Counted from the stretch's first letter, positions 7,600-14,020 are shown. The stretch is DNA of 15,256 nucleotides from Lonsdalea quercina subsp. quercina (GCF_000688655.1 NZ_JIBO01000010.1:155687-170942); one strand, 5' to 3'. Numbers and translations are program-made. The notes: a model not told the origin generated them from the sequence alone.

Positions 7600-7648
7600 G
7601 CATAACTAATTACAATTCAAGGTAATTAGCTTCCTATTTAAGTTATGC
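7600..7648. repeat. AT-rich nested inverted repeat
   Basis: CTAATTAC (7606-7613) pairs with GTAATTAG (7622-7629) around an 8-nt loop. GCATAAC (7600-7606) pairs with GTTATGC (7642-7648) further out, leaving 12 nt unpaired on the 3' side. It could be a protein-binding site or an RNA stem. No gene begins immediately beside it. Confidence 0.5.
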
Positions 7649-7661
7649 GTTCGCAAATTAA

Positions 7662-7701
7662 GCTGAGAAGCCGGGGATGACGGATTGCTTCTTCCCTCAG
7701 C
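7662..7701. other. Hairpin in the deoR-ybjL gap
   Basis: GCTGAG (7662-7667) pairs with CTCAGC (7696-7701); AAG (7668-7670) and CTT (7691-7693) extend the stem after a 2-nt bulge. First of three consecutive hairpins in this interval. Confidence 0.4.
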
Positions 7702-7706
7702 GGCAA

Positions 7707-7725
7707 AAGTGACGCGGTGTCACTT
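7707..7725 (-). terminator. Hairpin terminator candidate for ybjL
   Basis: Perfect palindrome AAGTGAC (7707-7713), loop GCGGT, GTCACTT (7719-7725). On the minus strand it lies about 90 bp after the ybjL stop and is followed by a run of four Ts shared with the stem end (CACTTTTG). Nearly the same palindrome recurs at 10301-10319 at the end of grxA. Confidence 0.55.
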
Positions 7726-7731
7726 ATTAGA

Positions 7732-7781
7732 CGCAGCGCGCGGAGATAAACGGAAAGGCGAGTTTACCGCGCTGCGCTTTT
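7732..7781 (+). terminator. Orphan plus-strand hairpin with T tail
   Basis: CGCAGCGCG (7732-7740) and CGCGCTGCG (7768-7776) form a 9-bp GC stem around 27 nt, followed on the plus strand by CTTTTCGATCAATTTTGG. No plus-strand gene ends here, so it either guards against antisense transcription into ybjL, serves as a two-way element for ybjL, or ends an unrecognised RNA. Confidence 0.45.
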
Positions 7782-7815
7782 CGATCAATTTTGGTTTGTT
7801 TTCATACGCGTTCCG

Positions 7816-9504
7816 TTACAACGGCAGCTCCGGCCAGATGATGACAATGAGCGACCCCGCCAGCGTCAGGAGAACATTGGCGATGGCATACGTCCCTGCA
7901 TAGCCAAGCGCCGGAATATTGCTGCGCGCTGCATCACTGATGATATCCATGGCAGGAGCGCAGGTACGGGCTCCCATGATGGCGCCGAATAGCAGCGCGC
8001 GGTTCATGCGGAGGATATAAACGCCGAAGAGAAAACAGATAAATACCGGCACCAAACTGACCAGTAGTCCGGACAGCAGCATTTGCAGACCAATGGCGCC
8101 CAGGCTGCTGTTAATGGTGCCGCCCGCGCTAAGACCGACGCCAGCCATAAAGACCATCAGCCCGAACTCCTTCACCATGTTCAACGCTCCCTGCGGGATA
8201 TAGCCGAAAGTAGGGTGGTTGGCTCGTAGAAAACCCAGCATGATGCCTGCGAACAGCAGCCCTGCGGCGTTGCCGACGCCGAATGAAAAGTGGCTGAACT
8301 GGAACGAGATCAGCCCGATCATAATGCCGATGATAAAGAAGGCGCAAAAGGCCAGCAGATCGGTGAGCTGGCTATGAATAGAGATAAACCCGATGCGGTC
8401 TGCAATGTTTTTCACTCGTCGGGTGTCGCCGCTGACCTGCAAAACATCCCCTTTGTTCAGCACCACGCCGTCGTCAATCGGCATTTCAATCTGGCTACGG
8501 ACGATGCGGTTGAGAAAGCAGCCGTGGTCGGTCAGCTTGAGTTGGCTAAGGCGCTTGCCGACGGCATTATGGTTTTTCACCACGATCTCTTCGGTGACGA
8601 TGCGCATATCCAGCAGATCGCGGTCGAAGACCTCTTTGCCGTCGCGAAAGTTGGGATTGAGCCGGGCGTGGGCATCCGGATAACCGACCAGCGAGATTTC
8701 GTCGCCCAGTTGCAGCACCGCATCGCCGTCCGGACTAGCCAGAATACCGTTACGTCGGATGCGCTCGATATAGCACCCTGTTTGACGGTAAATGCCCAAC
8801 TCACGCAGATTTTTGCCGTCGGCCCAGGCCACCAGCTCCGGCCCGACGCGATAGGCGCGGATAATCGGCAGATAGATCTTGCGCTGACTGTCGGCGTCCA
8901 GGCCGCGCTCACGTGCGATTTGCTGAGCGCTGGTCGGCAGATCCTGATGTTGCAGTTTAGGTAAGTAGCGCGCGCCAAAGATCAGGCTAACCAGGCCGAT
9001 GAGATAGGTCAGGGCATAGCCCAGGCTGAGGTGTTCCTGTTCGATGCCGAGCATGGGCGTGGCTCCGAACGCGTTTCTGAGCGTGTCGCCTGCGCCGACC
9101 AGTACTGGAGTTGAAGTCATCGAGCCTGCTAGCATCCCGGCGGTCAGTCCGATCCCCCAGCCGAAAACCTTTCCCAATATCAGAGCAAGTATCAACGCGC
9201 TGCCGACCATAATCAGAGCCAGCATCAAATAGTTTTTGCCGTCGCGGAAAAAAATTGAAAAGAAGTTGGGGCCAGCTTCGACGCCTACACAAAAAATAAA
9301 CAACATGAATCCCAGGCTGAGGGCTTCGGCATTGATGGCGAAATGTTGTTGGCCCAGAAACAATGAGACCACCAAAACTCCAATAGAATTACCAAGTTGT
9401 ACGGAACCTAGCCTTAACTTCCCTAAACAAAGACCCAAACACAGAACAACGAACAGCAGCAGAATGTAATTCCCGTTTAACAAATCAGCGACGTTTATAT
9501 TCAT
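7816..9504 (-). CDS. ybjL: YbjL, AspT/YidE-type putative transporter with TrkA-C domains
   Basis: Inner-membrane protein of 562 residues (E. coli YbjL 561), strongly similar throughout. Two halves of AspT-duplication membrane domain (about 1-190 and 385-562) flank a cytoplasmic part with two RCK_C/TrkA_C-type domains (about 200-375), including [24 protein letters not shown] and [16 protein letters not shown]. The second half keeps [29 protein letters not shown] and [14 protein letters not shown]. The family comprises aspartate:alanine-type exchangers, but the YbjL substrate is unknown. The ATG at 9504 ([18 protein letters not shown]) aligns with the E. coli start; a TTG three codons earlier is less likely. 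The ribosome binding site is weak. The gene is transcribed alone toward the deoR gap. Confidence 0.95.
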   Translation of the reverse strand: MNINVADLLNGNYILLLFVVLCLGLCLGKLRLGSVQLGNSIGVLVVSLFLGQQHFAINAEALSLGFMLFIFCVGVEAGPNFFSIFFRDGKNYLMLALIMVGSALILALILGKVFGWGIGLTAGMLAGSMTSTPVLVGAGDTLRNAFGATPMLGIEQEHLSLGYALTYLIGLVSLIFGARYLPKLQHQDLPTSAQQIARERGLDADSQRKIYLPIIRAYRVGPELVAWADGKNLRELGIYRQTGCYIERIRRNGILASPDGDAVLQLGDEISLVGYPDAHARLNPNFRDGKEVFDRDLLDMRIVTEEIVVKNHNAVGKRLSQLKLTDHGCFLNRIVRSQIEMPIDDGVVLNKGDVLQVSGDTRRVKNIADRIGFISIHSQLTDLLAFCAFFIIGIMIGLISFQFSHFSFGVGNAAGLLFAGIMLGFLRANHPTFGYIPQGALNMVKEFGLMVFMAGVGLSAGGTINSSLGAIGLQMLLSGLLVSLVPVFICFLFGVYILRMNRALLFGAIMGARTCAPAMDIISDAARSNIPALGYAGTYAIANVLLTLAGSLIVIIWPELPL

Positions 9505-9535
9505 GGGATGCAACTTATTTTTTACTATTAAGTTC

Positions 9536-9563
9536 TTGATATAAAAGTAATTTAGGCTAAATT
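9536..9563 (+). promoter_or_regulatory. Candidate promoter toward ybjM
   Basis: TTGATA (9536-9541, 5 of 6 to the -35 consensus), 16-bp spacer, TAAATT (9558-9563, 4 of 6 to the -10). It lies 32 bp after the ybjL start on the opposite strand and about 60 bp before the small GTG ORF. Confidence 0.4.
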
Positions 9564-9624
9564 TACTCCATCACAAGGACGCTGGCGTCGACAGCAGAGT
9601 TGCATGAAATGAAGGGAATCAGCC

Positions 9625-9798
9625 GTGTCTGTAACGATTGGTGTGGCGGTCGCTATTCTAAAAGTTTATTTGCGTGACAACCAGCTGTGTATGCAGATAA
9701 AACGCGCCAAGAGCAACGTCTTGGCACATCAGGGAAATACCATGATGGGTGGCCTGTGCTGTATGACGAGGCCGGAAGGTATTGTCACCTGTTTATAG
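9625..9798 (+). CDS. Small ORF of 57 codons upstream of ybjM
   Basis: GTG start at 9625 preceded by GAAGGGA (9611-9617) with 7-nt spacing, one of the better ribosome binding sites in the window. The product begins MSVTIGVAVAILKVYLRDNQ, a short hydrophobic stretch followed by a basic part (QIKRAKSN) and GGLCCMTRPEGIVTCL. The stop TAG lies 14 nt before the ybjM ATG, so it could be a leader peptide or a small protein co-translated with ybjM. I recognise no homologue. Evidence is limited to the start signal and the spacing; a chance ORF remains possible. Confidence 0.35.
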   Translation: MSVTIGVAVAILKVYLRDNQLCMQIKRAKSNVLAHQGNTMMGGLCCMTRPEGIVTCL

Positions 9799-9812
9799 TG
9801 AGAAGACGAAGC

Positions 9813-10187
9813 ATGGCAAACAATAAAGGTTGGATTGGGATAATCAGTTGTCTTGTGTTGTTTACACTGGTTTTTCTCAGTCAGAAGATGATGTCGTTCA
9901 AAGTGACGACGGTACAAGGGAGTAATGGAGAGCCGGGCATGTTGCTGTTTTTACTGCCAGGTATGATCTCCAGCTATCTGACGGGTTGCGACAGAATGCG
10001 CTATACCCTGATTGGCTCCTTGATCGCAGTTCCTCTTTGTCTATGGCTGCTGCGTTCAGGCCATGCATCTTGCGGATCATTCTGGCAAGACCTGGCGTAT
10101 GTGGTGGTGTCTGTATTCTGGACTCTACTGGGTGGGTTGCTTGTGCTGTTTCTGAGGGCGGTGGTCCGTCATTTTTTTCACAAATAA
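9813..10187 (+). CDS. ybjM: YbjM, small inner-membrane protein of unknown function
   Basis: 124 residues (E. coli YbjM 125). Four hydrophobic segments are visible: about 6-23, 42-57, 64-81 and 92-116. Family-like features are the LLFLLPGMISS segment, the C-terminal SFWQDLAYVVVSVFWTLLGGLLVLF pattern and a basic tail. Similarity to E. coli YbjM is moderate, but position between ybjL and grxA supports it. The chosen ATG at 9813 has GAGAAG about 7 nt upstream; a longer in-frame version from 9687 would add 42 codons that overlap the small GTG ORF and look unlike the family. No function is established. Confidence 0.82.
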   Translation: MANNKGWIGIISCLVLFTLVFLSQKMMSFKVTTVQGSNGEPGMLLFLLPGMISSYLTGCDRMRYTLIGSLIAVPLCLWLLRSGHASCGSFWQDLAYVVVSVFWTLLGGLLVLFLRAVVRHFFHK

Positions 10188-10262
10188 CATTCGAGGGTTC
10201 TACTCAATTTCGTCAAAAGAGCCAAGTCATTCGTAGAGTCAGTCTGCTCGATCGATATAAGA

Positions 10263-10281
10263 AAGGCGCGGGCAGCGCCTT
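10263..10281 (-). terminator. Terminator after grxA, possibly bidirectional
   Basis: AAGGCGC (10263-10269), loop GGGCA, GCGCCTT (10275-10281): perfect 7-bp GC-rich stem. On the minus strand it is followed by TCTTATA and lies 31 bp past the grxA stop. Read on the plus strand it could also end ybjM transcripts (CTTCTG follows). Confidence 0.7.
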
Positions 10282-10300
10282 CTGTTGGATCAATGCTCAC

Positions 10301-10319
10301 CAAGTGACGCTGTCACTTG
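10301..10319. repeat. Palindrome overlapping the grxA stop codon
   Basis: CAAGTGAC (10301-10308), loop GCT, GTCACTTG (10312-10319): perfect 8-bp stem. It includes the TGA stop of grxA. The core AAGTGAC/GTCACTT is identical to the palindrome at 7707-7725; only the loop differs (3 versus 5 nt). Confidence 0.7.
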
Positions 10320-10576
10320 AACAGATTTAGATGTTCTTTCGCATAAGCTTCAAAATCCGTGCAGCCGCCGATGTGCTGCTCATCAAGGAAAATCTGCGGA
10401 ACGGTCATAACCGGTTTGCCGACGGTTTTCGACAGGTCTGCTTTTGTGATCCCTTCTTCCTGAATATCCACGTAGCGATAGTTGAAGTCATCGCGCTGAG
10501 CGGTCAGTTTTTCCGCCAGTTCTTTGGCGCGTACGCAATAGGGGCAACCCGGACGTCCGAAAATTACAGCAAACAT
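10313..10576 (-). CDS. grxA: Glutaredoxin 1
   Basis: Small cytoplasmic thiol-disulfide oxidoreductase, 87 residues (E. coli Grx1 85). It reduces protein disulfides, including ribonucleotide reductase and OxyR, with glutathione. Active site CPYC (Cys11, Cys14); glutathione-site features TVPQIF (58-63) and the GG pair (70-71). The ATG at 10576 has AAGGAGT directly upstream (spacing about 5), so the longer in-frame start at 10615 is not used. Two differences from E. coli as I recall it: Cys72 replaces the tyrosine of GGYTDF, adding a third cysteine near the glutathione pocket, and the C-terminus ends NLFK. Divergent from nfsA; in E. coli grxA is an OxyR target, but no clear OxyR site was found here. 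Confidence 0.97.
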   Translation of the reverse strand: MFAVIFGRPGCPYCVRAKELAEKLTAQRDDFNYRYVDIQEEGITKADLSKTVGKPVMTVPQIFLDEQHIGGCTDFEAYAKEHLNLFK

Positions 10577-10713
10577 GCTTACTCCTTTATTCAAACTTAA
10601 ATTTAGCCAACCCACCTACTATGCCCGCTCGACCAATTAATAAAAAGCAGTCATTGCCTGTCGTATTGATTTCTTAAGGCTATCGATACCGCAATGATGA
10701 CGAGCGCATGACG

Positions 10714-10741
10714 TTGTGAGTCGGGCGGGCTGTCTTATAAT
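10714..10741 (+). promoter_or_regulatory. nfsA promoter
   Basis: TTGTGA (4 of 6), 16-bp spacer and a perfect TATAAT. It gives a leader of about 98 nt before the GTG start. Confidence 0.6.
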
Positions 10742-10751
10742 TGTGGGCTAA

Positions 10752-10822
10752 GCGACGTTTGCTGTCGCCTTTGTACCCGTTGATTGTCGCGCTGTCGCCG
10801 ACTGCCGGCGCGACAGCCCTTT
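10752..10822 (+). promoter_or_regulatory. Two-hairpin nfsA leader with terminator-like second stem
   Basis: Hairpin 1: GCGAC (10752-10756) with GTCGC (10764-10768). Hairpin 2: TGTCGCGC (10785-10792) with GCGCGACA (10808-10815), loop 15 nt, followed by GCCCTTTTATT. GTCGC at 10764-10768 and again inside hairpin 2's loop (TGTCGCC) could compete for pairing, so attenuation of nfsA is conceivable. The stem ends 30 nt before the GTG start. Confidence 0.45.
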
Positions 10823-10845
10823 TATTACGCGTGAGGATTGCCATC

Positions 10846-11568
10846 GTGACTCCCACTATCGATTTACTGTGTCAACACCGCTCCATTCGCCAATTTACCG
10901 ACCAACCGCTGACGGAAGAGCAGCGTCAGGCCATTTTTCAGTCCGCCCGAAGTGCCTCGACCTCGAGCCTGTTGCAATGCAGCTCGATTATACGTATTAC
11001 CGATAACGCGGCGCGTCAGGCGCTGGTCACATTGAGCGGCGGCCAGGCGTACGTGGCGCAGGCAGCGGAATTCTGGGTTTTTTGCGCGGACTTCAACCGA
11101 CACCTACAAATCTTCCCGGCGGCGGAAGTGGGGCTGGCGGAGCAACTATTGCTGGGCTGTATCGATACCGCCATTATGGCGCAGAACGCGCTGGTCGCGG
11201 CGGAATCGCTCGGGCTGGGCGGCGTATATATCGGCGGGATCCGCAACCACATCGCAGAGGTAACGGAGTTGCTGGAACTGCCTGAGCAGGTGCTGCCTCT
11301 ATTTGGGCTGTGCCTGGGCCATCCGGCCGCTCAGCCGGATCAAAAACCGAGACTGCCCGCAGAGTTGGTGATCCACGAAAATACTTACAAGCCGATGGAT
11401 AAAAGGGTGCTGGCGCAATACGACCAGCATCTGGCGGAGTATTACCAGCACCGCAACGGTAATCAACGAAGCGGTGACTGGAGTGATCATATCAGAACGG
11501 CGCTGGCGAAAGAGCAACGTCCATTCATTCTGGATTATCTGCATCGTCAGGGATGGATCAAACGCTGA
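10846..11568 (+). CDS. nfsA: Oxygen-insensitive NADPH nitroreductase NfsA
   Basis: Cytoplasmic FMN-dependent nitroreductase that reduces nitroaromatics and quinones by two-electron transfer from NADPH. 240 residues, the same length as E. coli NfsA. FMN-site features: HRSIRQFTD near the N-terminus, ARSASTSSLLQCSSIIRI, and ESLGLGGVYIGGIRN in the middle. FCADFNRHLQI and LPLFGLCLGHPA are conserved. The C-terminal SDHIRTALAKEQRPFILDYLHRQGW carries the family's basic residues. The start is GTG at 10846 with GAGGA (10833-10837) 8 nt upstream, giving TPTIDLLCQHRSIR, which aligns with the E. coli N-terminus. The longer frame from 10741 runs through the leader hairpins and is rejected. In E. coli it is part of the SoxS-induced ybjC-nfsA-rimK-ybjN group; here ybjC and rimK are missing. 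Confidence 0.96.
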   Translation: MTPTIDLLCQHRSIRQFTDQPLTEEQRQAIFQSARSASTSSLLQCSSIIRITDNAARQALVTLSGGQAYVAQAAEFWVFCADFNRHLQIFPAAEVGLAEQLLLGCIDTAIMAQNALVAAESLGLGGVYIGGIRNHIAEVTELLELPEQVLPLFGLCLGHPAAQPDQKPRLPAELVIHENTYKPMDKRVLAQYDQHLAEYYQHRNGNQRSGDWSDHIRTALAKEQRPFILDYLHRQGWIKR

Positions 11569-11694
11569 CGGCGCATGGCGTAATAAATACCGGTGTCGAG
11601 CCGCACTCCATCTTTCCGTTGGCGATAATGACCACTTGAAAAATGGACTGGCCGTTTAGGCAGCAAAAACAGGGGGACTCGGCGGCGTCGCTAT

Positions 11695-11703
11695 TGATAT
11701 ACT
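11695..11703 (+). promoter_or_regulatory. Extended -10 promoter toward ybjN
   Basis: TGATATACT: TG motif one base before TATACT (5 of 6 to consensus). No good -35 at the usual distance, as is common for extended -10 promoters. It would start a leader of about 235 nt before ybjN. Confidence 0.4.
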
Positions 11704-11743
11704 AGGCTCGCGTTCGGGCACAGTGTCAGGCAGCAGAGGTACG

Positions 11744-11890
11744 ATGGCGTTCAATCTGTTTTACGCTATCGTTGTTGTTCGACAGCGTTGTGACTGTTCG
11801 TCACTCCCCGCAAGCTTTATGCGCATGCCCAGAGGTGTCGCCGTTGCTTCCACCTGCGGGAGTATTATTCCGGATATAGGCTCACGATAG
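11744..11890 (+). CDS. Small ORF of 48 codons in the ybjN leader
   Basis: ATG at 11744 preceded by AGAGG (11735-11739) at short spacing. The product starts MAFNLFYAIVVVRQRCDCSS and ends CGSIIPDIGSR. An N-terminal hydrophobic run precedes a CDC pair. The stop is 54 nt before the ybjN start. I recognise no family. It may be a leader peptide, a small protein or chance; its last third lies in the long hairpin 11804-11862. Confidence 0.25.
   Translation: MAFNLFYAIVVVRQRCDCSSLPASFMRMPRGVAVASTCGSIIPDIGSR
11804..11862 (+). promoter_or_regulatory. Leader hairpin upstream of ybjN
   Basis: CTCCCCGCA (11804-11812) pairs with TGCGGGAG (11855-11862) with one bulged C, enclosing 42 nt. A smaller hairpin, GTGAC (11790-11794) with GTCAC (11800-11804), abuts it. 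This suggests a structured 5' leader. Confidence 0.4.
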
Positions 11891-11944
11891 TCTTGCGGGC
11901 CGGTGTTTTTTTTCACTGATAGGTAAGTAATGAGGCAAGTTTAT

Positions 11945-12424
11945 ATGGATTCAATCATCGTCCCTGATTTGAATGTGCTACGGCGGTGGCTGGATCAACT
12001 GGGCATCATTTATTTCGAATGTGACTCCTGTGAGGCGCTGCATTTACCCCATATGCAAAATTTTGACGGCATATTTGATGCCAAGGTCGATATCGTTGAC
12101 AAGGTCATCGTATTTTCCGCGTTGGCCGAAGTGAAGCCGACCGCGCTTATCCCGCTGGTGGGAGACCTGAGCCAGACCAATGCCAGTTCTTTGACAGCCA
12201 AGGTATTTTTGGACATTCAGGACGACAACCTTCCTAAGCTGATCGCTTGTCAAACCTTTAGCGCAGGCGCGGGGATCACTCTTGAACAGTTCCGCTACTT
12301 CATGCAGCAGGCCGAAGAGCAAACGTCGATGGTGATTATGGAAGCTGGCGCCAATAATCTGCTGTTTATTGGCGATGAAGAAGAGAGTCCTGCTAGTCGT
12401 GTTATCGCGCCCAGTCTTCATTGA
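11945..12424 (+). CDS. ybjN: YbjN, conserved regulatory-type protein
   Basis: 159 residues (E. coli YbjN 158). The start at 11945 was chosen because MDSIIVPDLNVLRRWLDQLG aligns exactly with the E. coli N-terminus; GAGG (11932-11935) lies 9 nt upstream. The ATG at 11930, five codons earlier, is an alternative with its own AGG. The core CEALHLPHMQNFDGIFDAK and ASSLTAKVFLDIQDDNLPKLIACQ is strongly conserved. YbjN has a fold related to type III secretion chaperones, and in E. coli and Erwinia (AmyR) it affects motility, exopolysaccharide and metabolism; its molecular action is not established. Cytoplasmic: no signal peptide or membrane segment. Here it sits alone, separated from nfsA by a long leader. 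Confidence 0.93.
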   Translation: MDSIIVPDLNVLRRWLDQLGIIYFECDSCEALHLPHMQNFDGIFDAKVDIVDKVIVFSALAEVKPTALIPLVGDLSQTNASSLTAKVFLDIQDDNLPKLIACQTFSAGAGITLEQFRYFMQQAEEQTSMVIMEAGANNLLFIGDEEESPASRVIAPSLH

Positions 12425-12802
12425 TCGTGTTAGTAATCAGTCAATACCATCGCATTTTCTTATTTTTATCCCTCAAGATTTTATTTTAGTTTCATCGCCT
12501 ATTTGCCATATATTCCACGGCATTTAGGCGACATTGGATGTGTACTAGCAACCAAATACAAGTAAATCCTTCATAAACCCCGGTTTTAACTCCCCTCTAT
12601 GGTGCCTCCAGTTCAGTACGGTTATGCTTTAAAGCGGTAGGTGTGCATGAGGTCCGCCGTGCTTCGACGGTCAGTCGCTATACTGAATTCTGACGTAAGT
12701 CGGTGAAAACACATTGCGAATGCTGCCCAGCTCGACACACTCGCGTTATTGATAGATTCACTGTTGATCCTAATTTATCCCCTGAGATGGAGGACTGAAC
12801 GG
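12425..12802. other. 378-bp gap between ybjN and potF
   Basis: AT-rich at first (12425-12500), then an imperfect inverted repeat (listed separately), then the presumed potF promoter region. A 19-codon ORF (12647-12706, starts MRSAVLRRSVAIL, with TAGG 8 nt upstream) could be a leader peptide, but the support is slight. A TATACT at 12679-12684 has no matching -35. No larger gene is present. Confidence 0.5.
12495..12531. repeat. Imperfect inverted repeat after ybjN
   Basis: TCGCCTATTTGCC (12495-12507) and GGCATTTAGGCGA (12519-12531) pair at 11 of 13 positions (7 bp, a 2-by-2 internal loop, 4 bp) around an 11-nt loop. No T run follows on either strand, so it is more like a 3' stability element or protein site than a classic terminator. 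Confidence 0.5.
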
Positions 12803-13912
12803 ATGTTCACCCAACATATAAAATGGTTATCGGGTGTGGTTGCCGGTGTGCTGATGGCCGCGTCCGTCACGGCATCGGCGGAAGATAAAACGCTGCATGT
12901 GTACAACTGGTCTGACTATATTGCGCCGGATACGCTGCAGAACTTCCAGAAAGAGTCGGGCATCAAGGTCGTTTATGACGTGTTTGACTCAAACGAACTG
13001 CTGGAAGGCAAACTGATGGCGGGCAGCACCGGATTTGATCTGGTAGTGCCTTCGGCCAGCTTTTTGGAGCGCCAGCTCAGCGCAGGCATTTTCCAGCCGC
13101 TCGATAAAAGCCGGCTACCTAACTACCAGAACCTCGATCCTGAGCTGATGAAACTGATTGAGCCTCACGATCCGGGTCATCAATATGCGGTGCCGTATCT
13201 GTGGGCGACCACCGGTATTGGGTATAACGTCGACAAGGTTAAAGCGGTACTGGGCAAAGACGCGCCGCTCGATAGTTGGGATTTGGTGCTGAAGCCTGAA
13301 AACCTGGAAAAACTGAAAAGTTGCGGCGTTTCCTTCCTCGACGCGCCGGCGGAAATTTATGCCACCGTGCTGAATTATCAGGGCAAAGATCCTAATAGCA
13401 CCCAAGAGAGCGACTACACCCAATCCGCCAACGACCTGCTGCTGAAGCTGCGCCCGAGCATCCGCTACTTCCACTCCTCGCAATACATCAACGATCTGGC
13501 TAATGGCGATATTTGCGTTGCTATCGGCTGGGCAGGGGACGTTATGCAGGCGGCGAACCGCGCTAAAGAGGCGAAAAATGGCGTCAATATCGGCTACAGC
13601 ATCCCGAAAGAGGGCGCGCTGGCTTTCTTCGACGTGCTGGCGATCCCAAAAGATGCCAAAAATCTGGATGAAGCCTATGCGTTCCTTAACTACCTGCTGA
13701 AACCGGATGTGATCGCAGGCGTCACTAACTACGTCTATTACGCTAACCCGAACAAGGCCGCTTTGCCGCTGGTGAAAGACGACGTTAAAAATAATCCGGG
13801 CATTTACCCACCGGCCGACATTCGCGCCAAGCTGTTTACGTTAAAAGTACAGTCCCCGAAAATCGATCGCGTGATCACGCGTTCGTGGACCAAGGTCAAA
13901 AGCGGTAAATAA
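12803..13912 (+). CDS. potF: Putrescine-binding periplasmic protein PotF
   Basis: Substrate-binding subunit of the PotFGHI putrescine importer, 369 residues (E. coli PotF 370). The signal peptide MFTQHIKWLSGVVAGVLMAA ends at ASA|E (26/27), non-lipidated. The mature protein begins EDKTLHVYNWSDYIAPDTL, with the polyamine-site aromatic and acidic residues W36, S37, D38, Y39. Other binding-site regions are kept: VPSASFLERQL, FLDAPAEIY, AIGWAGDVMQAA, and GALAFFDVLAIP. GGAGGA (12789-12794) is 8 nt before the ATG at 12803; the longer in-frame start is not supported. It heads the potF-potG-potH operon. A strong hairpin follows the gene, as expected where the binding protein is made in excess of the transporter. 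Confidence 0.97.
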   Translation: MFTQHIKWLSGVVAGVLMAASVTASAEDKTLHVYNWSDYIAPDTLQNFQKESGIKVVYDVFDSNELLEGKLMAGSTGFDLVVPSASFLERQLSAGIFQPLDKSRLPNYQNLDPELMKLIEPHDPGHQYAVPYLWATTGIGYNVDKVKAVLGKDAPLDSWDLVLKPENLEKLKSCGVSFLDAPAEIYATVLNYQGKDPNSTQESDYTQSANDLLLKLRPSIRYFHSSQYINDLANGDICVAIGWAGDVMQAANRAKEAKNGVNIGYSIPKEGALAFFDVLAIPKDAKNLDEAYAFLNYLLKPDVIAGVTNYVYYANPNKAALPLVKDDVKNNPGIYPPADIRAKLFTLKVQSPKIDRVITRSWTKVKSGK

Positions 13913-13928
13913 CGCACCTTCTGACCTC

Positions 13929-13960
13929 GGCAATCAGGCGGCGACGATCGCCTGATTGCC
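13929..13960 (+). terminator. Strong intercistronic hairpin between potF and potG
   Basis: GGCAATCAGGCG (13929-13940), loop of 8 nt, CGCCTGATTGCC (13949-13960): perfect 12-bp stem, 16 bp after the potF stop, followed by CCTTCATTTG. Either a leaky terminator or a 3'-end shield that raises potF mRNA over potGH. A perfect 14-bp palindrome CAGTCAGCTGACTG (13974-13987) follows, of unknown role. Confidence 0.75.
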
Positions 13961-14020
13961 CCTTCATTTGTCGCAGTCAGCTGACTGTGATGTATCTTGC
14001 TTCTGCCGGAGAGCACTATT

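Larger units (their letters stand above)
7281..7815. other. 535-bp gap between deoR and ybjL
   Basis: In E. coli this interval holds ybjG, mdfA (cmr), ybjH, ybjI, ybjJ, rcdA and the sRNA gene rybB; none is recognisable here. I looked for the RybB sequence (TTGATGGG-type terminator, GATGTCCCC region) and did not see it. The interval contains a Cys-rich short ORF on the minus strand, an AT-rich nested inverted repeat and a run of three hairpins, each listed separately. The deoR promoter should lie in 7281-7400 but no clear hexamer pair was found. Confidence 0.6.
10577..10845. promoter_or_regulatory. Divergent grxA / nfsA control region; ybjC absent
   Basis: 269 bp between the two starts. E. 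coli has ybjC (about 95 codons) here; the space is too small and no remnant was recognised. For nfsA a good promoter is visible: TTGTGA (10714-10719), 16-bp spacer, TATAAT (10736-10741), predicting transcription from about 10748. A SoxS or MarA box was not identified with confidence. Possible partial OxyR-like ATAG/CTAT elements around 10680-10690 are too weak to call. Confidence 0.5.
11569..11944. other. 376-bp gap between nfsA and ybjN; rimK absent
   Basis: E. coli has rimK (about 300 codons) here. No RimK motif or fragment could be read in any frame. The interval holds an extended -10 promoter (11695-11703), a 48-codon ORF with a ribosome binding site, a long hairpin and an eight-T run (11905-11912), so most of it is probably the ybjN leader. 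No clear terminator for nfsA was found. Confidence 0.6.

Noticed and set aside
7281..7815. rybB sRNA, expected near ybjL
   Set aside because: Neither its 5' seed region nor its GATGGG-type terminator could be found on either strand.
8290..8964. 224-codon plus-strand ORF opposite ybjL
   Set aside because: Antisense to the well-conserved ybjL coding frame; no ribosome binding site and no recognisable domain.
10621..10700. OxyR site for grxA
   Set aside because: Only scattered ATAG/CTAT pieces are seen; the four-element spacing of an OxyR site is not met.
12599..12640. 13-codon ORF starting MVPPVQYGY before potF
   Set aside because: No ribosome binding site and very short; nothing supports translation.
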